The notes: generated by a model from the letters alone, not told the origin. A stretch of DNA of 64,000 nucleotides from Siniperca chuatsi (GCF_020085105.1 NC_058046.1:13977175-14041174), one strand, 5' to 3'. Shown: positions 27,701 through 38,094, counted from the stretch's first letter. Numbers and translations: made by a program.

Positions 27701-30700
27701 ATAGCCTGTGTGTGAACTGAAGCGAAGCCTGATACAAATCTCAGTAGTACGGATGCAACATGTGCATGATCTGATAGCCTCCTGCTGTTTGCTGATTGGT
27801 CTGTGACAGTAAGGGAATGACAAAGCATTGTGGTCTATGGTGGAGAAACTGCTCTGTGGGAGACAGAATCCCTCAGATAAGTGAATGCCTCAAGGTCTGG
27901 AAGCCAGCCCACCTCAGGATAACAGGCAAAGGAATAGCAGGACCCGTATCTGCCCCAGTTTATGCTCCCACCACCACATCTCATCAACAATCTCTCCTCC
28001 TGCCTGCTCTCTCTCCCTCTCCCTCTCTTGCTGCCTGCAGTGCTTAAACTGAAAACAGCTGCTTGGAATACCAGACTGATGAAACCCTGTTTGGAGCTTT
28101 TTTTCCCTTCCTGCTGTACAATCACGTTTTATTAGCATGGAGTGAAGCGTTTAAGGTACAATTATAGAGGGAAAACATTTCTTCATGTGAGCTAAACAGT
28201 AGTGGTCATGGCTTTGAGAGGGCCACATACACAGCCCCCCGCATGGACTATTTTCATTATCATCATTGAAATGATGCCTTCTAGAGCTCAAATGGCTAGT
28301 CAATAAATTGATAAGCTAATCGACAGAAATTTGATCGGCAACTATTCTGATTATCCATTAGTCTTTGCAGTCCATTTTTTAAGCAGAAATTTCCCAAATT
28401 CACTGCTTCCAGTTTCTCAACTGTAAGAATTTGTTGGGTTTTTTCCATTTCATTTTTGTCATATTTAACAGCAAACTGATTATCTTTGGGTTTTGGACTG
28501 TTGCTCAGACAAAACAAGCAATGTGAATATGTTACCTTGGGCTCAGGGGAATTATAATGGGCAGTTTTCGCTATTTTCTGAAATTTTATTGCCCAAACGA
28601 TTAAATAATTACTCAACAATATAATCGGATCATGAAAATAATCATTAGTTTCAGCCCCAATGTCTTCAAATCACTTATTAAGTCTGATTAACGGGCCATA
28701 AACCAAAATTTATCTAATTTGCGACATGCTGACATGACACAAAAAGGAGAATAGAAGCAGCAAAGAGCTCCTGTTTGGATTTTAAAGGGATTGTTACCGG
28801 GTAAATGAGTTACAAGATTAATCCATGATCAGAAATTGTTGCAGGGCAAATTGTTTCAGGACTGTGGTCACCTGGGAGTGAGGATGACTACCCCCCTGCA
28901 CCAGGACTCCAGGTCAATACCATAGAACAGACATGACTAAGCTGGTATTCACATGACACATGATATGTGTCTCCACCTCCCACATCTCCACCTCCACAAA
29001 CTTTTCTTTTACTTTTTTGATAATTAGCAGCTGTGGAGGACTAGAGATAGCAAGCTTTGGATTTCCATTGCTTCAACCTCAATCCCTCTGTCTTTGAGTC
29101 TCATAATGGCTCAACAATGCAGTTACCATCCACTCACTACACAAGGATTGTAGTAGTAGTTTGAAAGTAGAGACAGAACATGTGTAGACATGGCCAGCAG
29201 TTTCCTCTATAAATAGCTACAGATTTTGTGTTTATTGAAACTCTACAATAATAGGAGTTTTTTGTTGTTAGGTTGTTGAACAGACATAGTCAACATCTTT
29301 AAATCTATAAAGAAGAGCAGAGATTTTCGCGTGAACTCAGGTGTGTTAGAGATGCCCACCTTTGGCTAAATGTCTCTCAACTCACACACAAATTTGCCCA
29401 AATTTTCACAGGGAAAAGCAATGTACCAAACTGCACAGCAGCTCTGGCCAAACATAGCAAATGAGAAAAACACATTAATTGATAAAAACACATTTGCACA
29501 CATATTCATCTTGGCACATCAAAGGGATTCATTGATGTCACTGAACATGGGGAGTCTGCGGCTGGAGAGGGGAGATGTTGGTTATCCTTTCCTCAAAGGG
29601 TGCTGAGATGCTCCTGATGGGCCCCGCGCTCGAGAAGCCAGAGAGCACTATAAACAGAATTTCTAATGTCAGGCGGGCGAGTGGGTGGGTTAGGTAGTGA
29701 ACTAGCAGGCTATGGGGTAGCGAGAGGAATTGACGCCAGCTCATGCTTTCCACAGAGACCAAAGAGGGAAGGATACAGACCAGGACTGACACCATTTCAC
29801 ACAGTTCTATACAAGCGATGTTAGGAAGTGAGCATGAGCATCCACGGTATGAAAACGAAATGCAAACTGCACGTAAAACTCCATAAGAGAGGTTGTATGT
29901 GAAGCTACTAAATCTACAGAAAAGTGTATTGTCTCTAGTTATTACATTTGCTGATTTAGATGTCTGTCACACAGTGAGTGATTAATAAGACATGTAAAGT
30001 GGAACATTTGTATGGCACTATAATCACCACTATGAACTTTGGTTTTTGTTGCACTAATTAGACCTGGCCCTGATTGCCCCTGTGCAGCAAAAAAGTAATT
30101 GCTGAAACATACAATTGTTGAAATACGTATCAATTCAGTGATTCAGCAATCAATTAAAATGATTCGATTTTAAAATGTAAAAGTGCAATCATCAGTCCAA
30201 ATCTATCCCCTCCTTCTCATGATTAATGATTTAATATTTAAAAACAAATCTTTTTGCCAAATTTAATTGAATTTCCTCAAGCACTAGCTAAGAGTTCATT
30301 ATCAAAATGAATCACTCCAGGCAAGAGCTCTCAGCCAGCAATGGCATTTCTGCGGTTGCTGGTGATCAGTTTTTAATTGAACAGAGCCACTAAATTGATG
30401 TAGATGTGTTTGCCTTTGAAGAAAAAAATCTTAAAAACTATCAACCTAGTCAAAAAATGTCAAGCTCTGTTGACACAGTTCTTGGTTGAAAAAATATTTG
30501 CGCGCTAACGTTCAGGAATACAACACTGAGGGTTGTCAGAATGTGAACCCTGTACACTGTTCCCTCTGTTGCAAAGTATCCACAGAGCCTCACCTGAACA
30601 CCCCCCCCCACACACACACACACTCGCAGACATAACACACACAAACGTGCAGCACGCATGGACGCACGTGTGCACATTCACACACACGTTCGCAGCAAGG

Positions 30701-33700
30701 TGAGTGAAATGCCAAGTGAGCCACCTGATGAAAAGACACCTCCATGCAAACAGCGTTTGCTTATGCAGGGAGAGGCCCTTTTATTCAGCGGGACAATGTC
30801 TGTGTTGACTTTTCTTTGTCTGCACATTTTTAAGCACCAAAAGCAGCAGAAAAAAATGAGAGGGGGGGGGGGGGGGTCAGAGAGGCATGCAATCACAGCC
30901 ACTGACATGTTCAGACTTATACAAGCTCGCCATTCATATCTCAATCTCAAACTATTTTCTTTTCAACAATCATGCTCAGAACCACTGCGTATTTGATGAA
31001 GATATATTTGAGCGGCTAACCTCGCTCTAGCTTACTCGCCACCTCTCACACACAAGAGGCATTTCACTCTTTAGTGATGATGATGATGCACTAACAGAGT
31101 TGTCTAAAAGTGCTGATGAAGCTGACAAGAGGTGGCGTCAAGCAGAGTGTGTGTTCACCAATTAAATCTGGCACTAGTCCGTCACTACAGGAACAATGCA
31201 GTGATAATCACATCAATGAATCCACAAACAATACGCTGGATTTGTCAGGCTGACTTTCGTAGGGGAAAAAAGAAAACCTCTCTGGCCCTGCACCCCACAG
31301 CAGGCAGAAGTCTGGTGGAACATCTCTGCAAACATAAAACCTCCTCCTCAGCTCTCAGTGGATTACAGCAGAATGTCAGCTCTGAGCAGGCTTTAAATCA
31401 GTTATGCTTGGCCCTCAGGGGAACTCTGTGCTGATCCCATGTAGGCCTGTCTCTCATTGCTCATGATAGGGTTGCCACATCCAAATTTAAAAACTCAGGC
31501 CTCAAATCCTTCATCGTGTAACACATTGCAGAGTGAAATCACTGCACGATGACTCTTGAGCAACATCTCGTAACTACTATCCAGCAGTGTGTTCTTTTAA
31601 ATACCACTATGTACGGACTGTATATGCATTATACTGCTTTATTATTACCCAAAAATACTACTTTGTCAGACCAGAGGGGGGAGTCGTAAATAGATACATG
31701 CAGGAAATGTAAAAACGAATGACTCACACACACACACCCACACACACACATTCTATTTGTAATTACAAAAATATTTACTTATATTTGCCCTCAATGCTGT
31801 GAAACTGCAGCTCCCCACCTGGATTCTGTTGCCTGGTATTAATCACATGATCTGCTTGAGAGACATAGCTTTAATGTGTCTCATGCAGCACAAGTACAAC
31901 CGCATACCGCACCACACTTATAAAACTAATCTGTCAGTCCCAACAGGCCCTTCCAAGTCACACAATATAATAAACTGTTTGCAGGCCCCGGGATTGTTTG
32001 TATCTCAATACCAGGGAGGTGACAACACAAATTAGGTGACCCTGTGGGCAAATTTTTATCTCACGAGCCAATCAGCAGAATGATTATGCATTATAAATAA
32101 AGGTAGCTGTTGAGCTCATTAGTTAAACTAAGTTGTTGGCCAGACATGGGCGCAGGCCACTGGTAAATATCATCCAGTAAATCTGACTGAACTTCATCCA
32201 CAGGTGTAAACAAGCCACCACCCCCAGAATGCGAGCCTAAAAAGGTACTAAGTCGAACCTCTCATCAATCAAATTCACTGCATTCACACTGAGCCCTGTG
32301 CAATATGGAGACCTTAAGACGTCTGCTAAGTATGCCAGCCATTGTCTGCCTGCATGTTTTCTGCCGCGCTGGTGATTGACAGTGTCAGCTCACTCTGTCC
32401 CATTGACCTCATTCTTTTTTTTCTCTCCCTTCTAATATGGAGGATTATACCTCTAGATTTTAAATCCTCTCCAATTATTTGTTATTTTGCCTCAAGCAAC
32501 AGGAACAGCCATTTTAATTTTCAACTTTGTTTTGCTGGACAAAAACACAAGGAAGTGAGAGTCTTTCATAGCAGAGACAGAAGACACAACAAAGAGACAA
32601 GATAATAGACTGCTAAAAATTCAGTCAGTTACTTTAGACTATCGCGTTTGTCCCTTAATTATAACAAAAGCATCTACCAACGTTCCCTGCAAAAATCCTC
32701 TCCAAAATATTATGGTGCATTTATTTGCCAGCGTGTTTATCTCTGACATTATTCCTACGAAACTCGGGTGGCCAAAAGCAACGAGATAGACGATCTACAT
32801 ACATGTATCAGCTAGTGTGAGCAGGGTAGCCATTTAGTTAATGAGCCCCAATGGAGACCTCCAATGAAGCCATCAAGACTGCTCAGAATAACAATGGTCA
32901 ACTAACGCCTTTCTAATTGAATGGAAGGTAGAGGGAGGCGAGGGGAGTGGGCTTGGAACAGTGAAAAGGAGACAGAAAAGGGGGGGGGGGTCTTTTCAGT
33001 CAGATGCCTGCCAGGCCTTAACGAAAGTACTTGTTTTTTGGGGGGGATGTGACATGGATTGGGGGATGGACGAGCTCGAAGGAACACAGCTCTCCAGCAG
33101 GGATTATTTTAAGGAAGTTTGCATAGTCCCGTTTAAATTGCATTTAGGTTACAATTCCAAACAGTGTTGGTTAAATTGCTTAAAATCGTGCGTGTTTGTT
33201 TGGAATCAGGATTCATTGTCACTACATATAACACGTTCTTTGACCTCAGTGGGCGACTCTTTCCATGAACCTTCTTACGTGACTTTTTTAGTCACATTTG
33301 CATCATTGCTTACTGGTGTGGAATTATTGTTAAGGTCTCCGTGCTTAATTAACCTGCTGTATGTTTGGTATTTATGGATTAAATGGGGGCACAATTCCAG
33401 CAAACAAACCAATGCAACAATTGCTAACAATGCTCGCAGCACTGGTTAAAAGCCCTTTACAGCTTCATGGGCAACTGATGTGATGCAACCATGCAATAAG
33501 TAAATGACTCATTTCAAACTCTGCATCAACAACACTTACTTAAGAATGGCAACCTTATCTAAACTTTAAATGTCTCTGGACAACAACTGTCATGGGCACT
33601 GCAGTGAAATGTATCCCATGTGTGTCAAAGCTAGGTATTACATTGTTGTTACTGTAGGATATGACTTCAGGAACAGCTTCTTCTTTTTTTTCAATTTTCT

Positions 33701-34894
33701 GCAGAGAATGTGTGCAACAAGCCTGTAGGTAGGGACTAAAATACAGTGAGCTGGTTAGTTACTAACATGTAAAATACAGAAATGCCTTCCTTAAAGCACC
33801 CTAAGTACAAAAAGGAAAGCAATCTAGTGGGAGTAGGCTAACTTAAAAATATATTGCAATTCTAAAAAAATAAAATTTGAGAAGAAAAGTCCCTATAGGG
33901 AATAAATAGTGATAACACATAAGATAAAATCAGCTTTAGTTAGGAAAGGTCACCATAAAGCATATAATCAACATCCAGTATGAGTGTTTCAGGGTATTTT
34001 CGACAAGGAGCTGCCATAAATCGTTCAAAATAAAAAAGAATGACTAATGCGTCTGAACTTTGAGCCAAATGAGAAGTTGTCAAACGCAAGAGGGTGGGTG
34101 ACAGGGAGAAATGTACATCCCCAAAAAAGAACAAAGAAGTAGTTAGTACTCCTTGAGAGGCCACTCGGGGGGAATATGGCGGTCTGGCAGTACACAAGGA
34201 ACTTTTACGCACGGCCAAAGTTTTTGCACGGTGCGACAAAATGAAGAAAATGAGAGAAAAGAGTAACACAACCACGGGGACACTTACTGTTCTTGCACTC
34301 GGAGACAGGGAACCGTTGGATAGGTAGGGATTGGTGAGGTCTGGGATCATGAGAAACGGGTAGCCAGGATAGTGAGGACTCTTAAAAAAGCCACCATCTT
34401 GCTGCCTTCTCAGTGCTGCAGGGATAAAGAAAAGTCGGGGTTGATAAAGCCACAAAAGCGACATAATTGCCAGCTATAGTACACAAAGTACTGAGGATGA
34501 ATTCATTAGTTTCTTTTTTACCTTCACTGAAGTAGTCTCTTGCTTTCTCATAACTTTCTGAGTCGGGTCTGGTTTGGGGGCGCCTCTCTGCTGGCTGACA
34601 AGGGGAGAACATAACACACGGAGGGGAAGAAACTATTGAAACTTTCAACAGCATTAAATCTTATTTCTCGTCACGCTGAGCAGTGTGAAGGACGTTGTAT
34701 ATTTGCAGTGCCCTTACCTCGGAGTCTGACGAGCTCTCCGACTCGTTCACTAAGGAGGATTTCACATCATCCAAATCCCTTTCCGCCGACACATTTTCGG
34801 ATATCTTTTCCTCCTGTTCCCCTTCGTCTTTAAAAGATATCATCTCATCATTGGCCCCCAAATCATCCCCTCCACCTCCGTTCAGCTGTGGCAT
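2402..34894 (-). CDS. tcf7l1: tcf7l1: transcription factor 7-like 1 (TCF3-type Wnt effector), complete, 12 coding exons
   Basis: A sequence-specific nuclear HMG-box factor that binds Wnt response elements. It represses with Groucho/TLE and CtBP and is switched by beta-catenin. Exons, in order: 34718-34894, 34522-34594, 34288-34415, 16143-16226, 8934-9069, 8147-8249, 7534-7617, 5570-5713, 5286-5445, 3733-3840, 3496-3547, 2402-2892. All splice sites are GT-AG and the phases close to 579 residues plus stop, close to the human TCF7L1 length. Residues 1-59 hold the beta-catenin-binding domain (starts [16 protein letters not shown]). Residues 324-395 are the HMG box ([17 protein letters not shown]). 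A basic tail GKRKKRKRD follows at 400-408. Two CtBP-type motifs, PLSLTTK and PLSLVTK, lie near the C-terminus. TCF7L1 is favoured over TCF7L2 by the CVQYLP and [20 protein letters not shown] stretches and by the lack of a full C-clamp. The a/b fish paralogue cannot be decided here. Confidence 0.94.
2603..2659 (-). repeat. tcf7l1: in-frame (TCC)n / polyserine tract in tcf7l1 exon 12
   Basis: Nineteen uninterrupted serine codons, mostly TCC with TCT and one TCG. On the plus strand it reads as a GGA/AGA purine run. Overlapping plus-strand reading frames rich in Glu or Gly are shadows of this tract. Confidence 0.95.
2893..3495 (-). other. tcf7l1 intron 11
   Basis: A 603-base intron between exons 11 and 12 with canonical ends. 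I see no element or conserved block in it. Confidence 0.85.
3496..3547 (-). CDS. tcf7l1: tcf7l1 exon 11 (basic tail / nuclear localisation signal)
   Basis: Encodes [17 protein letters not shown]. The lysine/arginine cluster right after the HMG box is the DNA-bending basic tail and nuclear localisation signal of TCF/LEF proteins. Acceptor CTGTGCAG, donor GTAAGA. Confidence 0.92.
3733..3840 (-). CDS. tcf7l1: tcf7l1 exon 10 (second half of the HMG box)
   Basis: Thirty-six codons in phase 0-0: [20 protein letters not shown] and [16 protein letters not shown]. This is HMG-box helix 3 and its tail. The acceptor TTGTCCACAG has only about 68 bases of native intron before the Tc1 element begins. Confidence 0.95.
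3882..3897. repeat. (CA)n run between Tc1 and tcf7l1 exon 10
   Basis: Eight CA units on the plus strand, so a UG repeat in the tcf7l1 pre-mRNA. It sits about 40 bases upstream of the exon 10 acceptor. Confidence 0.9.
3909..4120 (+). repeat. left terminal inverted repeat of the Tc1 element
   Basis: 212 bases. The outer direct repeat starts at 3909; the inner one, GTGCATAAATTTGGGCACCC, is at 4101-4120. It mirrors 5033-5244. Confidence 0.93.
4210..5016 (+). pseudogene. Tc1-type transposase, N-terminus missing
   Basis: An open frame of 268 codons between TGA at 4207 and TGA at 5014; Tc1 transposases are usually about 340 residues. It begins inside the second helix-turn-helix region ([20 protein letters not shown], then IQRTLHK), so the first DNA-binding helices and the start codon are gone. 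The catalytic DD34E set is complete: the aspartate of LWTDETK, the aspartate of [10 protein letters not shown], and 34 residues later the glutamate of NIIEHLW. No in-frame ATG precedes the catalytic region except one in GRVMRKK. It can be read through but probably makes no working enzyme; the ends may still be mobilised in trans. Confidence 0.88.
5033..5244 (-). repeat. right terminal inverted repeat of the Tc1 element
   Basis: 212 bases, the inverse of the left repeat except for three substitutions near the middle (around the GAGATTTATTGG and AACAGAAAATATG positions). It ends 41 bases from the tcf7l1 exon 9 donor. Confidence 0.93.
5286..5445 (-). CDS. tcf7l1: tcf7l1 exon 9 (first half of the HMG box)
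   Basis: Encodes [20 protein letters not shown] and then the HMG-box helices 1-2: [33 protein letters not shown]. It ends in phase 0 before the tryptophan of WHSLS. The donor lies only 41 bases from the end of a Tc1 element. Confidence 0.95.
5570..5713 (-). CDS. tcf7l1: tcf7l1 exon 8
   Basis: Encodes [20 protein letters not shown] and [20 protein letters not shown], then NISPSMH. It contains the conserved VSPxIKQEP motif (a known sumoylation-type consensus, IKQE) ahead of the HMG box. Donor GTAAGA. Confidence 0.9.
5714..7533 (-). other. tcf7l1 intron 7
   Basis: 1.8 kb without a recognisable exon or transposon. It holds the X-box-like palindrome listed separately at 5971-5984; the rest is AT-rich unique-looking sequence. 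Confidence 0.8.
5971..5984. promoter_or_regulatory. X-box-like palindrome (RFX-type site)
   Basis: GTTACCATGGTGAC, close to the RFX consensus of two half sites, GTNRCC and RGYAAC, with a 2-base spacer; one base differs in the second half. Function is inferred only from the motif. Confidence 0.4.
7534..7617 (-). CDS. tcf7l1: tcf7l1 exon 7
   Basis: Encodes [20 protein letters not shown] and AMNASMS, the family's PQQGQPMYS...[16 protein letters not shown] block. Of two nearby AG dinucleotides, the CTCTCAG acceptor is the one that keeps the PQQGQPMY frame. Confidence 0.92.
7618..8146 (-). other. tcf7l1 intron 6
   Basis: 529 bases, canonical ends; nothing else recognised. Confidence 0.8.
8147..8249 (-). 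CDS. tcf7l1: tcf7l1 exon 6
   Basis: Encodes [20 protein letters not shown] and [14 protein letters not shown]. The donor lies inside the CAG codon (CCA CA|GTAAG), and exon 7 supplies the last G. It is part of the Groucho/TLE-interacting middle region known for the family. Confidence 0.92.
8250..8933 (-). other. tcf7l1 intron 5
   Basis: 684 bases, canonical ends; nothing else recognised. Confidence 0.8.
8934..9069 (-). CDS. tcf7l1: tcf7l1 exon 5
   Basis: Encodes [20 protein letters not shown] and [20 protein letters not shown], then LDPKT. This is part of the central context-dependent regulatory domain. The extra leucine in EILDPKT is absent from the human TCF7L1 sequence as I remember it (EIDPKT). 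Confidence 0.92.
12876..12952. repeat. (CTCCT)n pentanucleotide satellite
   Basis: About 15 copies of CTCCT with one interruption (CTTCT), a pure pyrimidine tract of about 77 bases on the plus strand. Such mirror-repeat tracts can form triplex DNA. Confidence 0.95.
13087..13170. repeat. (GT)n microsatellite, interrupted
   Basis: GT/TG dinucleotide run with a few interruptions (TATGCACGC, GGG, TAT). Long plus- and minus-strand reading frames across it are artefacts. Confidence 0.95.
16143..16226 (-). CDS. tcf7l1: tcf7l1 exon 4
   Basis: A 28-codon phase 0-0 exon encoding [20 protein letters not shown] and RSPTPGHL, with acceptor TCCCACAG and donor [17 protein letters not shown] is a signature of TCF7L proteins. 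The exon stands alone between the 18 kb and 7 kb introns. Confidence 0.93.
18379..18594. mobile_element. hAT-type MITE with 8-bp target duplication
   Basis: A 216-base element bounded by CAGTGGTTCTCAAA and its inverse TTTGAGAACCAATG (one mismatch). It is flanked on both sides by the perfect octamer GCTTAAGT (18371-18378 and 18595-18602). Terminal CAGTGGTTCTCAAA and 8-bp duplications are typical of hAT/Charlie-type elements. It has no coding capacity. Confidence 0.9.
19530..19990. promoter_or_regulatory. TAAT-rich block, possible homeodomain-responsive enhancer
   Basis: Multiple homeodomain-type cores: TTAATTAC near 19533, CAATTAC near 19778, CTAATTAG near 19820, GTAATTGAT near 19829 and TTAATTAAAG near 19970. 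Between them the sequence is not simple repeat. Conservation cannot be tested here, so enhancer function is only a suggestion. Confidence 0.3.
20400..20412. promoter_or_regulatory. DR1 nuclear-receptor half-site pair
   Basis: GGGTCA-A-AGGTCA, an excellent direct repeat with 1-base spacing, of the kind bound by RXR heterodimers, HNF4 or COUP-TF. It lies 19 bases from an X-box in the same intron. Confidence 0.45.
20431..20444. promoter_or_regulatory. X-box (RFX-type site)
   Basis: GTTTCTATGGCAAC, whose complement GTTGCCATAGAAAC matches the RFX consensus with a 2-base spacer. Motif match only. Confidence 0.45.
21752..21788. repeat. (TG)n microsatellite
   Basis: Uninterrupted TG dinucleotides, about 18 units. 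Confidence 0.95.
22463..22520. repeat. compound (AGC)n, C-run and (CA)n repeat
   Basis: Five AGC units, then a run of about 14 cytosines, then about 13 CA units with one interruption. The C-run is a likely assembly or length-variable spot. Confidence 0.93.
24121..24170. repeat. (GA)n and (GAAA)n purine tract
   Basis: Twelve GA units followed by GAAA/GAGA variants, almost all purine on the plus strand. Confidence 0.93.
28283..28657 (-). repeat. dispersed repeat, copy A (MITE-like)
   Basis: About 375 bases that align, in reverse orientation, with 58438-58787. Shared landmarks are the end near TTAGTTTCAGC / CTAATTGTTTCAGC, the core CAAAGATAaTCAGTTT next to a CCAAAACCC-type block, and the ATTAATCGA-rich end. 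Ends starting GGCTG(c/a)AAC in both directions suggest a non-autonomous DNA element; family not identified. Confidence 0.7.
30862..30876. repeat. G-run
   Basis: Fifteen consecutive guanines, directly after an A-run; a G4- and error-prone tract. Confidence 0.93.
31724..31750. repeat. (CA)n microsatellite
   Basis: CA units with one CCC interruption. Confidence 0.9.
34288..34415 (-). CDS. tcf7l1: tcf7l1 exon 3
   Basis: Encodes a conserved proline- and aromatic-rich segment, including [20 protein letters not shown] and SLSPSART. It ends in phase 0 at a GTAAGT donor that opens the 18 kb intron. The segment matches the same part of human TCF7L1/TCF7L2 closely. Confidence 0.93.
34522..34594 (-). 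CDS. tcf7l1: tcf7l1 exon 2
   Basis: Acceptor TGTCAG, then CCA GCA GAG AGG; the donor follows GAA G. It encodes [20 protein letters not shown] and the next four residues. The family sequence joins SDSE directly to AERRP, so this acceptor adds one proline. The alternative AG three bases later would not keep the frame with the exon 1 donor. Confidence 0.85.
34718..34894 (-). CDS. tcf7l1: tcf7l1 exon 1 (beta-catenin-binding domain)
   Basis: Fifty-nine codons from the ATG to a GAG codon followed by a GTAAGG donor. It encodes the N-terminal beta-catenin-binding region, with the family block [11 protein letters not shown] then [12 protein letters not shown] and the second block [16 protein letters not shown]. 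The start is chosen because TCF7L1 and TCF7L2 proteins begin MPQL and I see no in-frame ATG just upstream. Confidence 0.93.
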
Positions 34895-35700
34895 TTTTGC
34901 AGAAAAGTGTGTATAGTATGAATAACGGAATAACAATCGCGAGAAAACGTCTTTTTTTTATCAGATCAGCGTAGTCCAAACGCGCCGCTGGAGTAGTAAA
35001 CTAACTACAAGAAAGTGTTCATGTTTCAAAACTCCTTTTTCATCCTGTGAAGGGGATCCCGAGGTCCATGGCGAGCCTTGCGATAATAATCCACAGTTAA
35101 AGTTATAACAGAGACGCTGGTAGAAAATATCGATGAATATTTGGCGTCGGTGGCCGGATGCGCAGCAACTTGGCAAAGTTTCGCCTCCTTCGCAGCTTGT
35201 GGACAACTTGTGGTCCCTGTGTGTCTGTCCTTGTTGTGCTGCTGAGGAATGGGACTCTCTCTCCTTCTCCTACAGAGCCCGGGGACCACATAAACTACCA
35301 GTCCAAGCGACGGAGAGGTTACTCTGCAACAAGAAACACGTCCGGTTTCATCTCCTAATATCCATGTGTAAGAAAACAATGGCTCGAGGGAAAAAAAACA
35401 ACACAAAAACTGAAGGCTGCACTTTTATTCACTTCTCACTCGCTTGATTTCCCGACGATTCGCTATTTTCGCTAACAAACGCAAAGTTCCCTAAACTATT
35501 AAAGAGAAAATAAAAACCCGATGCAAAAGTATAAAACGTTCAGCTGGAAGTAGTCGCCCTTTCCCTCCACATTGCTGCTGGGGAATGCGCCCTGAAAAAC
35601 TACTTGGTTGTTCAAGTGGAAGAGAAAAGCGCAGCCCGTCCGTAGGGGAGGAGTTTGCACTGAAAACCGACACTTCTCCTCACCGCCATGCAGATCAGCT
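34895..35700 (-). promoter_or_regulatory. tcf7l1: tcf7l1 5' UTR and promoter region
   Basis: This stretch upstream of the tcf7l1 ATG is clearly richer in CpG than its surroundings (for example around 34978-34990, 35140-35165 and 35450-35480), as expected for a CpG-type promoter. I see no clear TATA box, and the exact start site cannot be read from sequence alone. Confidence 0.55.
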
Positions 35701-37502
35701 ATTCTTCACCCTCAAGCCACCAACGCGCAGCCACCACACCACGCAATGAAGTGATCCAGGGCATTTGAACAGAATAGAAGAGGAGAAATACAGCAACTAA
35801 ATAAATTAATGACATAGTTATTCATTGTTATTAATTATTATTATTATTGCAGAAATGTAAAGAAAAAAATACACACAAACACACCAAAAAAACAGGAACA
35901 ATCGCTCCCATCAGCTATTGTTGCCTGTGTGGGCCTATTGTAAATGGGAATAAGCACAAATGATGTGTTTCCCTAATTATGTTTTTATTATGAGTTGAAG
36001 TAAAGCAGCAGTCTATCATGTGGTATCTGTGATATCTCTAGTATTGTCAAGGCCAGCACCAGAGACCACACTGCCTCCATGTGTGTGAAAATGACAGGCC
36101 AGGCTTTGGTGAGAAAGTCATAATTACACACTGCCATGTAAATTGCACGTCTGCCTGTCCTGAAACAATACCCTGGGAAAGACAATAACACCTGGGATGA
36201 GCATGGCCCATTATTGCACAACTGTAGGCATGACAGAGTGAGGCAACAAGCCTCTGAACATCAGCCTCCTATGGAAGGACAAGGCTGGCTCACTCTTTTT
36301 CTCATTCTCTCTCTCTCCAGACTGAAATGCATGGCCTCATTGTTGATTTGAGGAACAGGATCGGAGGCCTAGTTTTGCAAGCAGTCTTGGAAGAACAAGG
36401 GAAGTGGTTGCAACTTTTTTTCTTTGTTCCTGTGGAGTAACCTGCACATAAATCTTTACATTAAATACATTTCTCAGTCCAAGTCCAATGGACCTCAGAC
36501 TTCTCTTTGCTTCTGATGCAGTGAGACAGGCTTCTGTTAGAGAAAAGAAGTCATTGATGTTGTCGACTGCGTGTCAGCAAGCTGAGGGTTGACTGACAAT
36601 TCAGCAGCGTCTCCACGGACCTCATTAGATCCCCACTCCTCCTGGGTGTTTGTGTGTGCGTGTATTTCAGTGTGTGTATTTGTATTCAGTTTAAAGCAAC
36701 ATATACGGTAGTTGCATACTGCATCTTCTATGAATTGCATGCAGGGTGGTTATGGGTAGTGGGTTTCTTGTACACAGAAATACACGTTTGCACTTGTATG
36801 CACGCACACAAGTGAATATTTGCCCTCAGGGTACATATCATTGTTTTTCTGGGCTACAGTATGCAGAGGATGTGAGAGAATGTATTTTCCAAATGATGCT
36901 CAGACAAGATTTTCATTTTGTTCATCCAGATTTATGGTGCAACCCTTTAGTTTGACACTGACATACAATATTGTTTTCTATACCCCAAACCAACACAAAA
37001 CAGATAAAATACTTTTTTATTTCTAAATGTACCACATTGTCAGAGATGTAATGGACTGTATGTGTCCCAGCAGGTGTAATTACAATAATTCAGTGCTCAT
37101 GCACCATAGCCTCATGAATGATTAATAAAGAAATCAAATGTTAAAACAAGTCAACATAGAAAAATAATAATGATGTGCATAAGCAGTTGCTGAACAGGAA
37201 TATCTCTTAAATACTGACACTTCTCACACACGCATAAGTTTCAGCAGTGTGCTATTAAGCACCACTGGTATGCAGTAAGTAGACTGTTGTTCGCAGTAAG
37301 CTGTAACAGCACAGTGAGACATAACACTTCTGTGATGAATTAAAAAAAATCCAGTGTATCTAAAATGTTGTATTCCAAAGTGAGAAAGCCACCATTTCAA
37401 AAACAAAATGATGCCTATTGTTACAAAATGGTTGGTGGTGTGAAAATAAAGCGCATGAATTGATTGATTTGCTGGAAAAACATAATTATTTTGTGGATAA
37501 AA

Positions 37503-37611
<109 letters not shown>

Positions 37612-38094
37612 CCCAATGATACATTTCAGGTATCTTTTATGTGTTTTGTGCTGGTACGATGCGCCTCACACTGATTTATTCATCAACGCAGCTGCACTGT
37701 TGCTTTTAGGATAACCTGACAATCGACTATTTGATGAAAATTAATTTCTTCATACCTGCAACACATGAAAGAGGATTTTATCTCCTTTATATTTACCTAT
37801 GACTCCCTCCCTTCTCTCTATGACTGTCTTGTTGGAGTGGGATTGGTTTTAACTGGGACTTGATGAGGGGTCAGGAGAGATGCGAACAGCCACAATCTTA
37901 GCCTGGGGGCAGATCGACTGGTGGCCAGAAAATTTATTCAGAGGGTGCTGTCCCTGCATCTGCCTTACTTTGAAGTTGCTCTCTCAACTCTGGCTTGTTG
38001 TACGTGACTGTGTGTTCATCCCCCCCCATGTATGCGTTTCTCTTCGTGATGTGTGTTCCTATCAGTGTGCTCGGGTATGTATGTATGTTTGTGG

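Larger units (their letters stand above)
16227..34287 (-). other. tcf7l1 intron 3 (18 kb)
   Basis: The largest intron, between exon 3 (SLSPSART) and exon 4 (YLQMKW). No coding exon is recognisable. It holds a hAT-type MITE (18379-18594), a candidate enhancer block with DR1 and X-box motifs (20400-20444), a TAAT-rich block (19530-19990), microsatellites at 21752, 22479, 24121, 30862 and 31724, and a dispersed repeat at 28283-28657. The AT-rich remainder (for example 26580-27400 and 32100-34200) shows nothing I can name. Confidence 0.8.

Noticed and set aside
32961..33449. 162-codon plus-strand open frame in tcf7l1 intron 3
   Set aside because: No recognisable domain, no splice or promoter context, and it starts in a G-run region; long chance frames are expected in 18 kb.
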